This document shows positions 12,789 to 24,245 of a DNA stretch of 64,000 nucleotides, in pieces. The notes below the pieces were generated by a model, which was not told where the DNA came from, searched no databases, and saw only the letters and a program-made list of their open reading frames with translations. Position 1 is the first letter of the stretch. The number at the start of each line of letters is the position of its first letter. The position numbers and the translations under genes are program-made. The DNA comes from Scatophagus argus (Eukaryota; Chordata; Actinopteri; Scatophagidae): positions 18,487,019 to 18,551,018 of the forward strand of contig NC_058504.1 in NCBI RefSeq assembly GCF_020382885.2. Reading direction: 5' to 3'.

Positions 12789-15111
12789 CTGAAGGGAGGG
12801 ATGGAGGACAACAATGGGAGTTTATTACAACTTTCCAACAAACTGTGCTATGTGTTAAACTCTCTGGCACTTTGCCTCACATACACTCACTTAGCACACG
12901 CTCACACTCATATGCACACTCCCTGCCAGTCTGCTGTCTGCAACTCGCAGCTTCACTGACAGCTTTTCCTCAATGCTAATGTAACTGCTGTGTTGACAAG
13001 CTGACACACGGAGCGATGCACATAAATGTGCCTTGCATAAATATTCTTGCCCTGCTCAATCAGATCACAACAAGTAATGAGGACATGTTTGGCATTACAT
13101 TATTCAGCACATATTTTGTTAAATATATCAATTAGTCCCTTTATTTACACTTCATCTCAATAAAAACAATAATTACATAGAATAAAAACGTACTATACTT
13201 AATCATTGGGTAAAAATGATAATAATAATAATAATAACATTTAAATGTGGCCTAAATCTTTGTTTATTGATAGTTTCCACAAGAGGAGCATGGGTTAAGA
13301 TGAATGAGTCATCACCAGCCGACTGCATTAATCACACCGACGTCATTAATTAAAGACCCACATCTGTTTTTGTGTCCGTGTGTGCAGCACATGATGTGAA
13401 AACGTTACAAACACTGACTACCACACACATTCATGTGAGCACGCGCAAGCTTGTATACGACATTTTTGTAACACAAATTGTAACACAAATTGGCACAGAG
13501 CAGGATTTAATATAAGCCAATTATTTTTGTTTGGCTCTCACATGTGTAATCCTCCTGACAGTTACGCACACGCAGCCCCTGCATCCAGACGCCATCGATC
13601 AATCCCTACAAACTAGACATATTCTTCAATAAACCAAACAACAGTTGGCAAAGAGTCAGTCAGAAGAAACTCTGTTATGTGACTGAGTGTGTGATTGTGG
13701 TTGCACATGGAAAGTGTTTCAGCGGGTGAGTGCTCATGTCTGAGTGTGCAACTGTGGTTCTTAGCAGCCCATTATGATCTATTGTTTGCGTTAATCAATA
13801 GATGTCACTTAGTGCTACAGCTGAATGCTGCTGATTGCTATGATTTGTCAGTACTAGCAGGGTAAACATTTGGATACTACTGAGCAGTAATGGGATGCTC
13901 CCTGTTAGCAGTTTGTCAGATATCAGAGGGCTATACTTTGTAACAACCACAAACAATTTATTATAGGGAGTCTTTATAAATCTAATTTATGTTGTACACA
14001 AACACTGCAGCATCTGTGGAGCAACAAAAGATAAACTCTTCGCTCATTCAAAAAAAAAAAAAGAAGAAATGAGCATGCTTACCAGAAGACCAATGAGATG
14101 AGAACACAAAGTTCCTCAAAAACTGCAGTGGGTGAAACATCTGTCTGAGCCACATTTTAGCAAGACAAATTTCAACTTGCAAAAATAACAACAGAATACA
14201 CTGATCATACACACAAGGAAACAATGTGTTTGGGAGGCGGACAGGCACTGCAGGACTGTTTTCCAGCTAGCCCGTGTACCTCCCCCTCCCCTTTTGCACT
14301 CTTCTGCAAACTTGCAGCCTGAGTGACTCATCCAGGCGTATCAGCTCAGCTCACACATAATCTACAGCCTCTGAAAAGCCAACAAATCAGAGGGTCTCAA
14401 ACACACTGGAATAAATCCAAAACAAACATAAACAGTGATTCTCTGCAAACTAAGGTTGCCATCACCGGTGCAAATTACACAAAGAAGTATAAAGGGAAAA
14501 AATCTCTCCAGTGGATAGAAAACTCTCGATAAAGCCAGAGTAGTCCTACAAGATTAATGCAGGCCTATATCTGTAAATAACCTTTTTTCTCTTTCATTCA
14601 CTTAAACGATTATGAGCCCATGAACTCTGGTTTAACAACTCAGTATTAGTTGTATTAGGCTACTCTGCAAAATGTATTGGCAACATACTGGCCAGAAAAT
14701 TTGTATAAATTCTATAAATTTTGAAAATGTTAGAACTAAACTTGCCCCGACAGTTTGCTGTTTTATTTCCCATTAAAATGACCAGCAATTGAATGTCATA
14801 GTTTATCTTATGTACTGTTTCACAGTCCATCACTGCCTAACACTCATTGGAACTGATCCAGAGTCTTGCTGAGTTTCACTCTAACATGGCAGTCTAAACT
14901 CTAATCATCTAATCACGCACTTGCTTACTCCTGAGATACCAGGTGAGGGAAATTAAGCGCATGTAAGTTGCCTGGCAGGATAAAGGGCAGATGTGACTGT
15001 CAGGATTAAAAACACACACACATTAGCCTAGATACCTGTGTGTATATTCCATCACCTTCATAATTCACAGTGAAGTGAATTATCCAACTTGACAGAACTG
15101 CGGATTCTTAC
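12789..15111 (-). other. tent5d: TENT5D 5' intron
   Basis: Bounded by the donor CAACAG|gtaag at 15112/15111 and the acceptor cttcag|ggcaacag ending at 12789, nine bases before the start codon. It contains an (AAT)n tract (about 13218-13238) and an A11 run near 14050. I see no coding exon in it. Confidence 0.55.
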
Positions 15112-15430
15112 CTGTTGCTGCGACATTTCACGGAGCGATTGGCTCCTGGCTCGATAGTAGAATTAAATCTTGAGTATCCAGCGAGCTTCAGGTCCGGGGA
15201 GTCTGCGTGTGTTGTACGTGGGTTTGTTTTTCTTTTTGAAGTCCCTACCCACTCCGGTTAGGCTAAGTGCTGATGCTGCTCTGACCCTTGTAAGGCATAC
15301 GAGGCTAGAATCTGTGCGCGAGTTCATCCGGGCGCTGTCCAGGAGCTCGCGTGGTGCTGAAATGAAGACAGAAATGAGTCCTCGCGCTCTTGTTTTCTCC
15401 TCCGGACGCTCGGAGCGTAACGCAGTTTCC
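15112..15430 (-). other. tent5d: Probable 5' noncoding first exon of TENT5D
   Basis: The minus strand shows a near-ideal donor, CAACAG|GTAAGA, with the last exon base at 15112. Upstream is a CpG-richer stretch (about 15180-15450) unlike the AT-rich surroundings. An 89-codon open frame overlaps it but has no family resemblance, so I treat it as UTR. The 5' limit is approximate. It faces CHMP1B about 1.5 kb away. Confidence 0.5.
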
Positions 15431-15438
15431 ATAGCGAC
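15425..15438 (-). promoter_or_regulatory. Candidate RFX X-box at the TENT5D 5' end
   Basis: GTTTCCATAGCGAC matches the RFX palindrome GTTGCCATGGCAAC at 11 of 14 positions and lies beside the presumed TENT5D first exon. RFX factors drive ciliary and spermatogenic genes, and TENT5D is testis-enriched in mammals, so the pairing is plausible but unproven. Confidence 0.35.
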
Positions 15439-16325
15439 CTGCCGTCATTCAGTTATGACTGGGGCGTGTGTGTGTGTGTGTGCTGGTGTTTGTGTGTGTT
15501 TTGCTGGTGGAGTGGTGTGTTGTGGTGGTGGAGCAGGAGTCCGTATTTAAATATAATGTTTGTCCGTTTTAAAAATAGAAGTTTACGAGCTATATCCAGC
15601 TAAATGCACACCCTGTGCATTACTGCCACAGTTATCGCAGCCTTTGTTAGTCGACTGTCCCTGCTCTGGCGTGTTTGCCGTAAATGAGAGTTAAATGGAC
15701 TGAAATCACAGTCATCTTAAATATTACACCGCAGCTGTGCTGGGATTGAGGCCAGGACTTCCATGTTTGGGTTATAATGATAAGCTGGCTAATATTTGGG
15801 CCAGTTTTGGGAAACATTTGTAAAAAACACTTCTCATTCACTTCTTCACTCTCCCTGACGCAGGCATCACTGCATCTACCCCTGTATCCATACAGACTAT
15901 CAGCAGATACAGTATGAGTCATCCATGCTGCTCCCTCCCCTTGACCCAACCATTAATCCCCCCCAAACCCCAGCCCCTTTGGCTGGCCGGTGCACGTACA
16001 CACCGGAAGCTTGTTTTTTTTTTTTTGTTTTTTTTTTTTTACCTAAAGACAACCGATGATCCTGTTTCTCCTTGTGCTGCATTTTCTTCCATCGACATCA
16101 ACTAGCCTACTAGTATATTCCTCTATGTTCCCGTCAGGTAACAAACCCGTCCCGACAACCAGTCTCTCCATGCAGAACTCTGCAAAAATAGTTATTAAGC
16201 AGATATTAAACATTCGGGTACGAATTTATTAAATAAGGGGGGAAATGACCGAGAGCATTAAGGCAAACAGCGAGTGGCTCAACGGAAAAGGTCAGTTTAT
16301 TCTTTCAACCACTAAAATGCACAAA

Positions 16326-16333
16326 TGACGTCA
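16326..16333. promoter_or_regulatory. Palindromic CRE between TENT5D and CHMP1B
   Basis: A perfect TGACGTCA lies about 0.9 kb from the TENT5D 5' end and 0.7 kb from the CHMP1B ATG. The same octamer also occurs at 3326 and 45759, so its presence alone is weak evidence; its position between divergent promoters is what counts. Confidence 0.35.
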
Positions 16334-16702
16334 CTAGACATGTCTCACAACCTAACGATAACCCGGTACAAACTATTTTTAGCCTGCATGGAACTTGTTT
16401 AGGCACGCATGCCCGTCCACTTCTTGAACAGTCATGACGTAGGAGGCGCGGGCACGCCATGCAAAATCGTGACCATGTGACGACTGTGAGATGTCATGGT
16501 TTAGCATCATGGGTATGAATCCAACCATCGTTACAGCTAATCACTTTATCCAGTAGAGTCGACAAATCACATCACACGAGCCCCCTCTGTCTAATACTGT
16601 ATTGTTTATTTATAATTAGCCCATATATTAGGTAGATGATACAAAACAAAACTGCTATATCAAGCAAAATTGGGCTTTAGTATATTTTCAGCGTCACTGT
16701 GT

Positions 16703-16713
16703 TGCGCATGCGC
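16703..16713. promoter_or_regulatory. NRF1-type site upstream of CHMP1B
   Basis: TGCGCATGCGC is a full palindromic NRF1 recognition sequence, about 300 bases upstream of the CHMP1B start in otherwise CpG-poor DNA. It is typical of housekeeping promoters. Confidence 0.5.
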
Positions 16714-16871
16714 GACACAAGTGAGTCCAATTTTCAACGCTTTTCAACCGTAAACGATTTTCAAAACTTCTCCCCTGAATAAATAAGCTCTCTTGAAGCA
16801 AACTCCATTTTACAACATTTTGTCTCCAAAACAACTGCGAAACTGCTATGTTTATAATTGCCAAGCAAATG

Positions 16872-16879
16872 CGGAAGTG
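16872..16879 (+). promoter_or_regulatory. ETS/GABP-type site upstream of CHMP1B
   Basis: CGGAAGTG is about 130 bases before the CHMP1B ATG, a common distance for TATA-less housekeeping promoters. With the NRF1 site it suggests broad expression. Confidence 0.45.
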
Positions 16880-17007
16880 AATACAAGTGAAGCCTCTCGG
16901 CTCGCTACGTCGACGAATGTGCGCTAGCTTGACAAGTGAAAACAAACAGTTGTGAGTGGCTGGAAGACATGCAGTAGGTTGTGTGTAACCAGAAAGAGAC
17001 GTTCATC

Positions 17008-20000
17008 ATGTCGAATATGGAGAGTATCTTTTCCTCTGTAGTCTAACATGCAAAACGGGAGTATACGCATAACAGTAGCAGTAGCAGTGGCGTGTATGAT
17101 ATGCAATAGCTTTTCACTTCTGCCCCGTCATGCAATAATGGAAAAAAAAACTAAGATTTGTCGACTAGCGTTTGTTAGCTGGCTTAACTCATTTTATGAT
17201 TGGTTGGTTGGAAAAGACATTGTCTGTAGTTCTTCCAGCTTTAATGGGACCTTTTGTGTTTTTTGTTTAAGTTACTCATGTCATGGGCAGTAACACATCC
17301 TGGTACTATCACAGATGTTTACCAGCAACGGTTTTCTAGTAATATCCTTTATGTAATCATGTTGTTTTTAATGCAGTGCTTACCTTAACATTGAGCCCCT
17401 GTATTCACTGACAGAGATGTAGATGTCGCATGGCTTTTACCTGCTATAGCTGTTAATCTGGTATGAATTACCAGGTGTTTTCACTGTGCATTTCGTTGTT
17501 AAAATGTATCTTTTGAACGGTTTGAAAACATATTATTTCAGAAAGTTTAGAGTATAATCATTTCAGGGTAAAAAGTCCAAATACGTCTTTCCTTAAGATT
17601 CATTCAGTCAGAAGTAGCGTTTGTTAGCTGGCTTAACTCATTTTATGATCCGTTGGTCCAGTTGTTTGGGAATGACAGTTTGTCTGAAATTGGTTGAATT
17701 AGCTCAGTCTGGCTGCTTCAGTTTAAATTCATTATATATTTTGAAATTACAATGTATAGCCATTACTAAAATAAACCATCCCTTGACTCACCACTCAGAA
17801 CATTTATTTAACCTCAAGTTTGCTGCCAAGGAGCTACAGCGCAACTCCAAGAAATGTGACAAAGAGGAAAAGGCAGAAAAAGCTAAAGTGAAGCAGGTTC
17901 GTTGTTAAATTGTGAATATATTAGAGAACATGCTCCGGGAACAGGATGGGCTGGGGTGCTGGTATAGCCTGTGATGTTTGTGTGTGTACCCCGCTTTCCT
18001 TTGTTTCTCAGGCTATTCAGAAGGGAAATATGGAGGCGGCCAGGATCCATGCAGAGAATGCCATCCGTCAGAAGCATCAGTCCATTAACTTCTTGAGGAT
18101 GAGTGCACGTGTGGATGCTGTGGCTTCCAGGGTCCAGACTGCTGTCACTATGAACCAGGTCAGGACTGCAGGTCAACGGTTTGTAGAAAGTGTAACCACT
18201 GGAAAGCATACCAGACATAAAACTCTGATTGCAAAAAAGTTGTGAACGCTCAGTAAGTGCTTGAAGACTGAGGACACTACTTGTTGAAATTGTGAAAGGT
18301 CTTTTTTTTCCCTCCTTTTTTTGCCTGATATACGACCTCAGGTACTGAACAGTCCAGTGTCTCCATTGTCATATTTTGAGCTTCATGATGTGCCACACAT
18401 TTTCAATGGAAGGCAGGTCTGGACTGCAGGAGGGCCAGTTTAGTGCCTGCATTTTACAGCTTTGAAGCCAAGCTGTTGTAATACATGCAGAATATGGCTC
18501 GGCATTTTCTTGCTAAAGGAGCCAGGAAGTCCCTGAAAAAGACATTGTCTGGAGGGCAGCATATGTTTCTTCATGTACCTTCCAGCTTTAATGGGACCTT
18601 TACACATGTGTAAGTTACTCATGTCATTTTTTGAAAACATATTATTTCAGAAAGTTTAGAGCTGTAGAGTGTAATCGTTTCAGGGTAAAAAGTCCAAGTA
18701 TGTCTTTCCTTAAGACTCATTCAGTCAGAAGTTCCACACAAAGGAGAGAGAGGGAGCGAGAGGGAGCAAAAAAAGGCAAGCAGACATCCAAACAAAAAGC
18801 CGGCAATTACGTAATGTCATTAGATGTGCTTCAGATTTTAGGCTTTCAGCTTCTCGCTCTTATGAGAGTGTCTCCTTAAATTGCTTTAATTCAGCTTCAG
18901 TGTGGGATAGGCATTATTTCATGGAATAGAACTTAATAGTGTGTACAGAAATGGAAGCACAGTGAGATGGTATCACTAAAAAGCACCTCTTAGATCCTCT
19001 GTATGCTATTGTAATACTGCTGCCTATCTCATAAAACATTAACACCACAGCTTTAATAATACATTTCTCTATACTAATTTGGTCAATGATTTGTAGGTTG
19101 GTCTTGGCATGTTTAATCCTCAGTCAAGAATCATCCTTGAAATATTAAGAATGCTTCTAGGGTGAAAGGTGGTCATGACAAAGTGGTTAGAAAGGTAAAA
19201 GTGACACCTAGTGGAAAGATAGGGATACAGCACTTTAAGCCTTGACGTGTGAAGAGCCACCTCCCAGTCTGACTTCAAATGCCATGATTCCATATAGACC
19301 AGTAAAAATGAGAAGACTACAGACTTCAACACTTTGTTTTTTGCGGGGTTTGTATTTGTGCAGGTATCCAAGTCCATGTCTGGAGTTGTCAAGTCTATGG
19401 ATGCTACATTGAAAAGCATGAACTTGGAAAAGGTAAGACAGACACAAACAAAATGAAACAAAATATTTCATTTAAGAGCTTTTAAGATGTTGTTTTGTGT
19501 GTCTGATTTTTTTTGCTATAGATATCTACATTGATGGACAAGTTTGAAAACCAATTTGAAACTCTGGATGTGCAGACAGCTCAGATGGAAGACACAATGG
19601 GCAAAACCACCACTCTGACAACACCTCAGGTAATAAGCTCTGTCCTTACACAACCAGGGAAAACTCTGCTCCTGTGCCACAATGCATATTTCTGAAATGA
19701 TTGTTTGGCTGGTCCCCAGAATGAAGTGGACATGCTGTTGCACGAGATGGCTGATGAAGCAGGGTGAGTATGGCCTGTGCATCCAAACTGTTTCAAAACA
19801 CAAATAACGGCAATAACAACAACAAAAGCACTGGTGAAGGCTAAATATAATGGAGGAAATACAAGACGTCTTGCATTTACTTGTTAAAACAGACAGAGTA
19901 ATCTTTAAAAATAAATGAGACACTCAGAGTAAATTGTACTAAAAGCTTTATTTAAATATCTTCCTCATAAAAATCTTTGAACAAACCTTGTTTAAAAGGT

Positions 20001-21254
20001 TTCCTTGTAAATACAAAAAGCCTGTTAAGATTAATGCTACAGTTTAAAGAAGCTGCGTTGGCAGGTCAGAGCAACTTTAATATAACCCGTTTTCTCAATT
20101 TTCTTTAAGAGCTGAGCATCTAAGCAGAAAATACACTGATCCTGTGTTTTTTGTTTTTTTATTTATGTAAAGGTTGGATCTTAACCTGGAGCTTCCTTCA
20201 GGCCAGACTTCCTCACTTGCTTCAGCTGTGGCATCAACAGAGCAGGTAACGCAGCCACTGTTATCATTGTGCTGTCACAGTTTAGCTGTTTTACATCCCA
20301 GAATTCACACATGATCTTTATTGTCTCTGACAGTCTCATTGGTACACATGAAGACAAAAAAGGAAGTTGCAAGTGGTGCTCCTTTCACAACTGAGAGGTG
20401 CCTCTTAAACATTCGCTGTATGGAACAGTGGCTGTGGTGCAGGTTCTCACATCGTTGGTCTCATTAAATACTTTTAAACTCCATTCGTTTTGTCAATCAA
20501 ATTGCAGATCACATTGCATTTAATTGATTGAAAGGTGCTCACCAAATACAGTTTGATTGATTGATTGACTGAGCAAGGTATAAAAAGTATTAAAGTAAAG
20601 TATTCACAGAAAATAAGCAGCTTGATGCATTTCTCAATCTGTATGCTCAACATGTTCGAAACAAAAATGTATTTATTTATCTATTTTTTTGCCATAGATG
20701 GCTAAAAGACCCAGTGTCTGGGGGAGCTTTGGAACGTCATGGAGAATAATAGCATGACAGAGAAGCAGTATATTCAGTATATTTGGATTATGTGGCAGGA
20801 AATGTTTGAGTCATTCCTTAAGATGTTTTGATACGTTTTCCATTATGACAGCTCAACACTGGAATCCACTGTAACCACCATAACTCCAGTTGACTGCAGT
20901 CGCTGTTTGTGAAGGACATAACTACAAACTTTATGCGCCTCTGAAGCCTACAAGGGTTGATTGATGCTCTTTACTGCAATTTCTCACGCTGCCCCATTGA
21001 CTAATTATTTTTTTGACTTGAGGCACTCATCTCAAGAGTTTTCTTTGTTTTGTAACTTCATAGCTGCTAATCTCATAATGAAAATGAAAGAAAGAAGAAA
21101 GAGACTTGCTTTGAGAGGCAAATAGTTGTCTCAGAATTTCGGCTGGATGGCATTTCTTTATCTAGAACGTCCTCTTACTGTTGTGTCTATTTTGTTTTGT
21201 TACCAGGATGAACTCTCCCAGAGGCTGTCCAGGCTGCGGGACCAGGTGTCATAA
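17008..21254 (+). CDS. chmp1b: CHMP1B, ESCRT-III subunit (multi-exon)
   Basis: Eight coding exons: 17008-17023, 17799-17896, 18012-18158, 19364-19432, 19522-19629, 19720-19763, 20173-20245 and 21207-21254. All joins obey GT/AG and keep frame. The product is 200 residues, as expected for CHMP1B (199 in human). CHMP1B polymerises on endosomal, midbody and nuclear-envelope membranes and recruits VPS4 and spastin. The basic N-terminal helix starts [18 protein letters not shown]. The core follows with [43 protein letters not shown] and [15 protein letters not shown]. The C-terminal MIM helix for VPS4-type MIT domains is about residues 186-200 ([15 protein letters not shown]). The first exon gives only five codons plus one base. 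The start has a downstream in-frame ATG four codons in, but the first matches the family. Introns 1 and 3 carry duplicated and Tc1-derived sequence. Confidence 0.96.
17166..17200 (+). repeat. 35-bp direct repeat, copy 1 (CHMP1B intron 1)
   Basis: Starts tagcgtttgttagctgg and ends attttatgat. An identical 35-base copy lies at 17615-17649 in the same intron; flanks then diverge. Confidence 0.85.
17517..17614 (+). repeat. Duplicated ~95-bp block, copy 1 (CHMP1B intron 1)
   Basis: Begins near tttgaaaacatattatttc and ends cattcagtcagaag. A slightly diverged copy lies at about 18633-18731 in intron 3, differing by a few substitutions and a short insertion (ctgtagag). In intron 1 it abuts the second copy of the 35-bp repeat. 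Confidence 0.85.
17615..17649 (+). repeat. 35-bp direct repeat, copy 2 (CHMP1B intron 1)
   Basis: Identical to 17166-17200, 449 bases downstream. Confidence 0.85.
18330..18632 (-). mobile_element. Decayed Tc1-like transposase fragment (CHMP1B intron 3)
   Basis: Minus-strand translation gives [16 protein letters not shown] then [15 protein letters not shown], and further on ENVWRIMKLK. This is the order seen in the catalytic C-terminal half of Tc1-family transposases (a NLHICxGTI, LPSRxxLFQ, DLxPIENVWxxMK pattern). Stops and frame breaks show it is dead. A short copy of its upstream edge (ttccagctttaatgggacc) also appears in intron 1 near 17231-17285. Confidence 0.75.
18633..18731 (+). repeat. 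Duplicated block, copy 2 (CHMP1B intron 3)
   Basis: Diverged copy of 17517-17614. Here it follows directly on the Tc1-like fragment, whereas in intron 1 the two parts are separated by about 230 bases. Confidence 0.8.
20440..20590 (+). mobile_element. Possible LINE 3'-tail remnant (CHMP1B intron 7)
   Basis: An ttaattgattgaaaggtgct word followed by attgattgattgact tandem units resembles the short-unit tails of teleost LINEs. It is short and degraded, so the assignment is weak. Confidence 0.3.
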
Positions 21255-21930
21255 TGATGTAGAAAAAAGACAAGAACTGGAGGACGGAGAAGAGCAGGAG
21301 AAGCAAGAAGAGACGGGGAGAAAAGGTGGAGGATAAACAAAAGATGTGCCATGTGCCTGCGTGCTCTATGCCGTCCTCCGTGTTTCAGGTTGTTAAATAT
21401 TTCAGAAAATTAAATATTTCCGTCCTTTTCTTAACTGTATCATTCAGAGTTCTTCCATATTAATGGTCAATTATGCACTTAAAGCTAAAATATAATATAT
21501 AATATATATAAATATATATAATTATATATTAGTTGGGCAATATCACTACTGTACTGGTATCTTTATTTTAAGTTGTCATACCTTTTTCTGAAAAAAATTG
21601 TGTTGTTTAGTATCTAATAGTACCTCAATCCAATATAAATTATGTAAAAAAGAGAATTATATTTATTTATTTCTGTATATATTTATTTATTTATTGCCTG
21701 GATGTTGAGCATGCTGAGATTGTAACTGTTATGCATGACTGAGGATATGGGGATGTCTACTATTATTACTTTGTCTGTTTATAGTTTGGCTTTACTTTCT
21801 CTGTTTTACCCAAAAGAGGGCGTGTTGTAAATGTTTGCCTCAAGCATACTTTGGAGAAAGGTGGAATATTGTTGATTTTCTGCGTGTAGTGGTAACTGTT
21901 GACCACACCCATCAACAGTCATTAAAAAAG
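21255..21930 (+). other. chmp1b: CHMP1B 3' untranslated region with AU-rich element
   Basis: Downstream of the stop, AT-rich sequence contains repeated ATTTA words (21661-21694), the pattern of an AU-rich mRNA-stability element. ATTAAA hexamers occur near 21406 and 21919. If the nearer one is used, the AU-rich element is excluded. The 3' end cannot be fixed from sequence. Confidence 0.4.
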
Positions 21931-22858
21931 TATTTTAACATGTTTTACTTGTCACATTTTATTGCGGCGCTTCTGGCAGACTATGCATCCCTGCCTTCCT
22001 CCCTGTTCCTCCCTTTTTCCATCTTACCCCATCTTACCCCTAATCCAACAGGGAACAGATGAGAGGTCAAAGGTGTCACCTGTAGAGGAAGTGGCCTTCT
22101 GCCGTTCGCATGCCAGCGCCTCATTACACACACACACACATACACACTCACACAACACACCATATTGGGGAGTGGGGGGTGGGGAAGACTCAGCTGGGAG
22201 CCATTACAGGTGCTGTCCAAGCACACACAAATATCTATCTCTGAACACGCCCGCAACCCCACAGCTTCCAGAGTGGCACTCAGCCACCTCTGACCTTTTT
22301 TGCGTCCTTCCTAATCATCATCAGTACATACTTAACTACATTCACAATCATCATCAGTGCCCCCAGACTGACACAAGTCTCTATTTTCCCTATTATGCAC
22401 ATACTTCTTCAAGTCCTCTGATGTTAGAGTTATCCAAGAAAACACTGACCCCAGTGATCCAACAGCTGTCAGTCATTTCTTTCAGGAGTTAGATCACCTG
22501 AAATGAAAATTCCATGTCCCTAAGCTGTCAGAGCCACAAAATCTATTTGGTAAGTTTTGTTTTAAATCTATTTTTTAACCCTCACTGACCATCCTTTTCA
22601 GTATGATTAAAGCTGGGGGATTTTTAAACCCCTGTTTTTCTCCCCGCTTCATGCATCTCAACATATGTGTAGAGATGTTTTTTCCAGATGTGTTGGAAAC
22701 AGGTCCCGTATGAGTAAACCTGTGTTTGTATATGTGTGCGTGAGTCAGGTGTCGATGCCTATTCCTGTTGTTCCCTTCTCCTAGAGGAGTGGGACTTGCT
22801 GACAGGCAGGGATCTGCAGGGCTGGTGGTCCCCATGATTGACCTGTCTGTTTCTGCAT

Positions 22859-22880
22859 GGGGGGGGGGGGGGGGGGGGGG
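22859..22880 (+). repeat. Poly(G) run, G22
   Basis: Twenty-two consecutive G, an unusually long homopolymer for vertebrate DNA. Its length may be an assembly or sequencing estimate. Confidence 0.85.
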
Positions 22881-24109
22881 CTTCTCAGCCACACACACAC
22901 ATGCTAGTTGGTGAAAACTAATTACAGCAAGGGTTGGTTAGACTGGTTAGACTCATTAGCTGTTAGCTGAGCTGTTACTCATGAGCTGGGATCAGCAGGA
23001 AAGACAGATGTTGCTAAAGCCCTGTGTCGTATCTCAAAAATAAACTTTAATACAAAAACATTCTCAGATTTTAACTTCTCACAGGAGATGATGTTGTTAT
23101 TTATCATATGTATTGTAGTATTGTATATATAGTACAAATGATAATTTATCAGAATATGTGTATTAATTGTTTTTGGTGTTTATATTCTTTGTGTTAAATG
23201 TTAAGTTGCTTTGTGGTCACACTTCAGCCCTTTTTTGTTACAGGGTATCACTGGTTGCGAGTGTAAACAATGAAGAGTCTCAGCATCTATTTAATGTGGA
23301 GTTTGAGATGGCAAAGTTTCAATGAGGTTGCACAGGCTCCTTTTTCTGTCCTCTTTTTCCTCTCATGGTCTTCTTTCCCCTCCTCAACCTTCCATTTGAA
23401 ATATTCTATTACTATGCGTGAAGGGTCAGGTCAAACACAGGAAGCTGAGCTGATTGGTTCTACTCGGATATCGATGGACATGTGTGACCAATCGCTGCTG
23501 CCCAGGGCTTTCCCCAGCCTCCATCTGCTGTGGCTGGTGCTGATAAGTGTGTGTCTAATCGTTCCAGCCCAAGGGTCTCCACAGTTTCCACTCACCTCTT
23601 GACCATAGCTTCCTGTCAGATGTGTTAATGCTGCTTTTAATCAAGTTTTACTGTCTCTCTCACACACACACACACGCACCAATACAGCTGGCCCTATCCA
23701 TCCCTGCTCAGCAGAGCACGCTTCATTAAGATTTCACCTCACCCCATCACCCACCCTGATATCTCTTACAGTCAAACAAACCAGGAACACAGACATGCAA
23801 CCTTGTCTTTTACTGTGAATGCAGTATGGAATATGTGACACACTTCATTTTAACATTCTAGTTAATTGCTTCACATTGGACTGTTTCCTCAGACTAAATA
23901 AAACAGAGTTCATGTTTACACCAAGCTGTCACACGTTCTGCTAGCCTAATTAGCAGCTTGGCAAAAAACAATTGTCTCATGTTCCCACCAGGATGAACTG
24001 CAACAGCTCCTTTAACATATCATCTCGCACCATCAGGTCAAAATGTTTTTTATTTTATTTCTATTATTATAACACTTTGGTTTATGACTACATATCTGCA
24101 AAGATGGCA

Positions 24110-24245
24110 TTCCCATTTGCACATTAACACGCTAAACTAAGATGGCAAACATGGTTAACATGAAGGGTAAGCATCAGAATGGTAGCAGTTAGTATGTTGA
24201 CGTTAGCATGTAGCACAAAGCACGGCTGTGCCTGAGTGGGCCCCT
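24110..24245 (-). mobile_element. Teleost dispersed repeat fragment (gctaac-rich family)
   Basis: Words such as taacacgctaaactaagatgg, gttagcatgtagcacaaagcac and ggctgtgcc match a common fish repeat. A second copy with the same cacaaagcac-gctg core lies at 54590-54745. Confidence 0.55.

Noticed and set aside
21962-22492. 176-codon open frame downstream of CHMP1B
   Set aside because: Contains a CA-repeat His/Thr run and no family resemblance or splice context.
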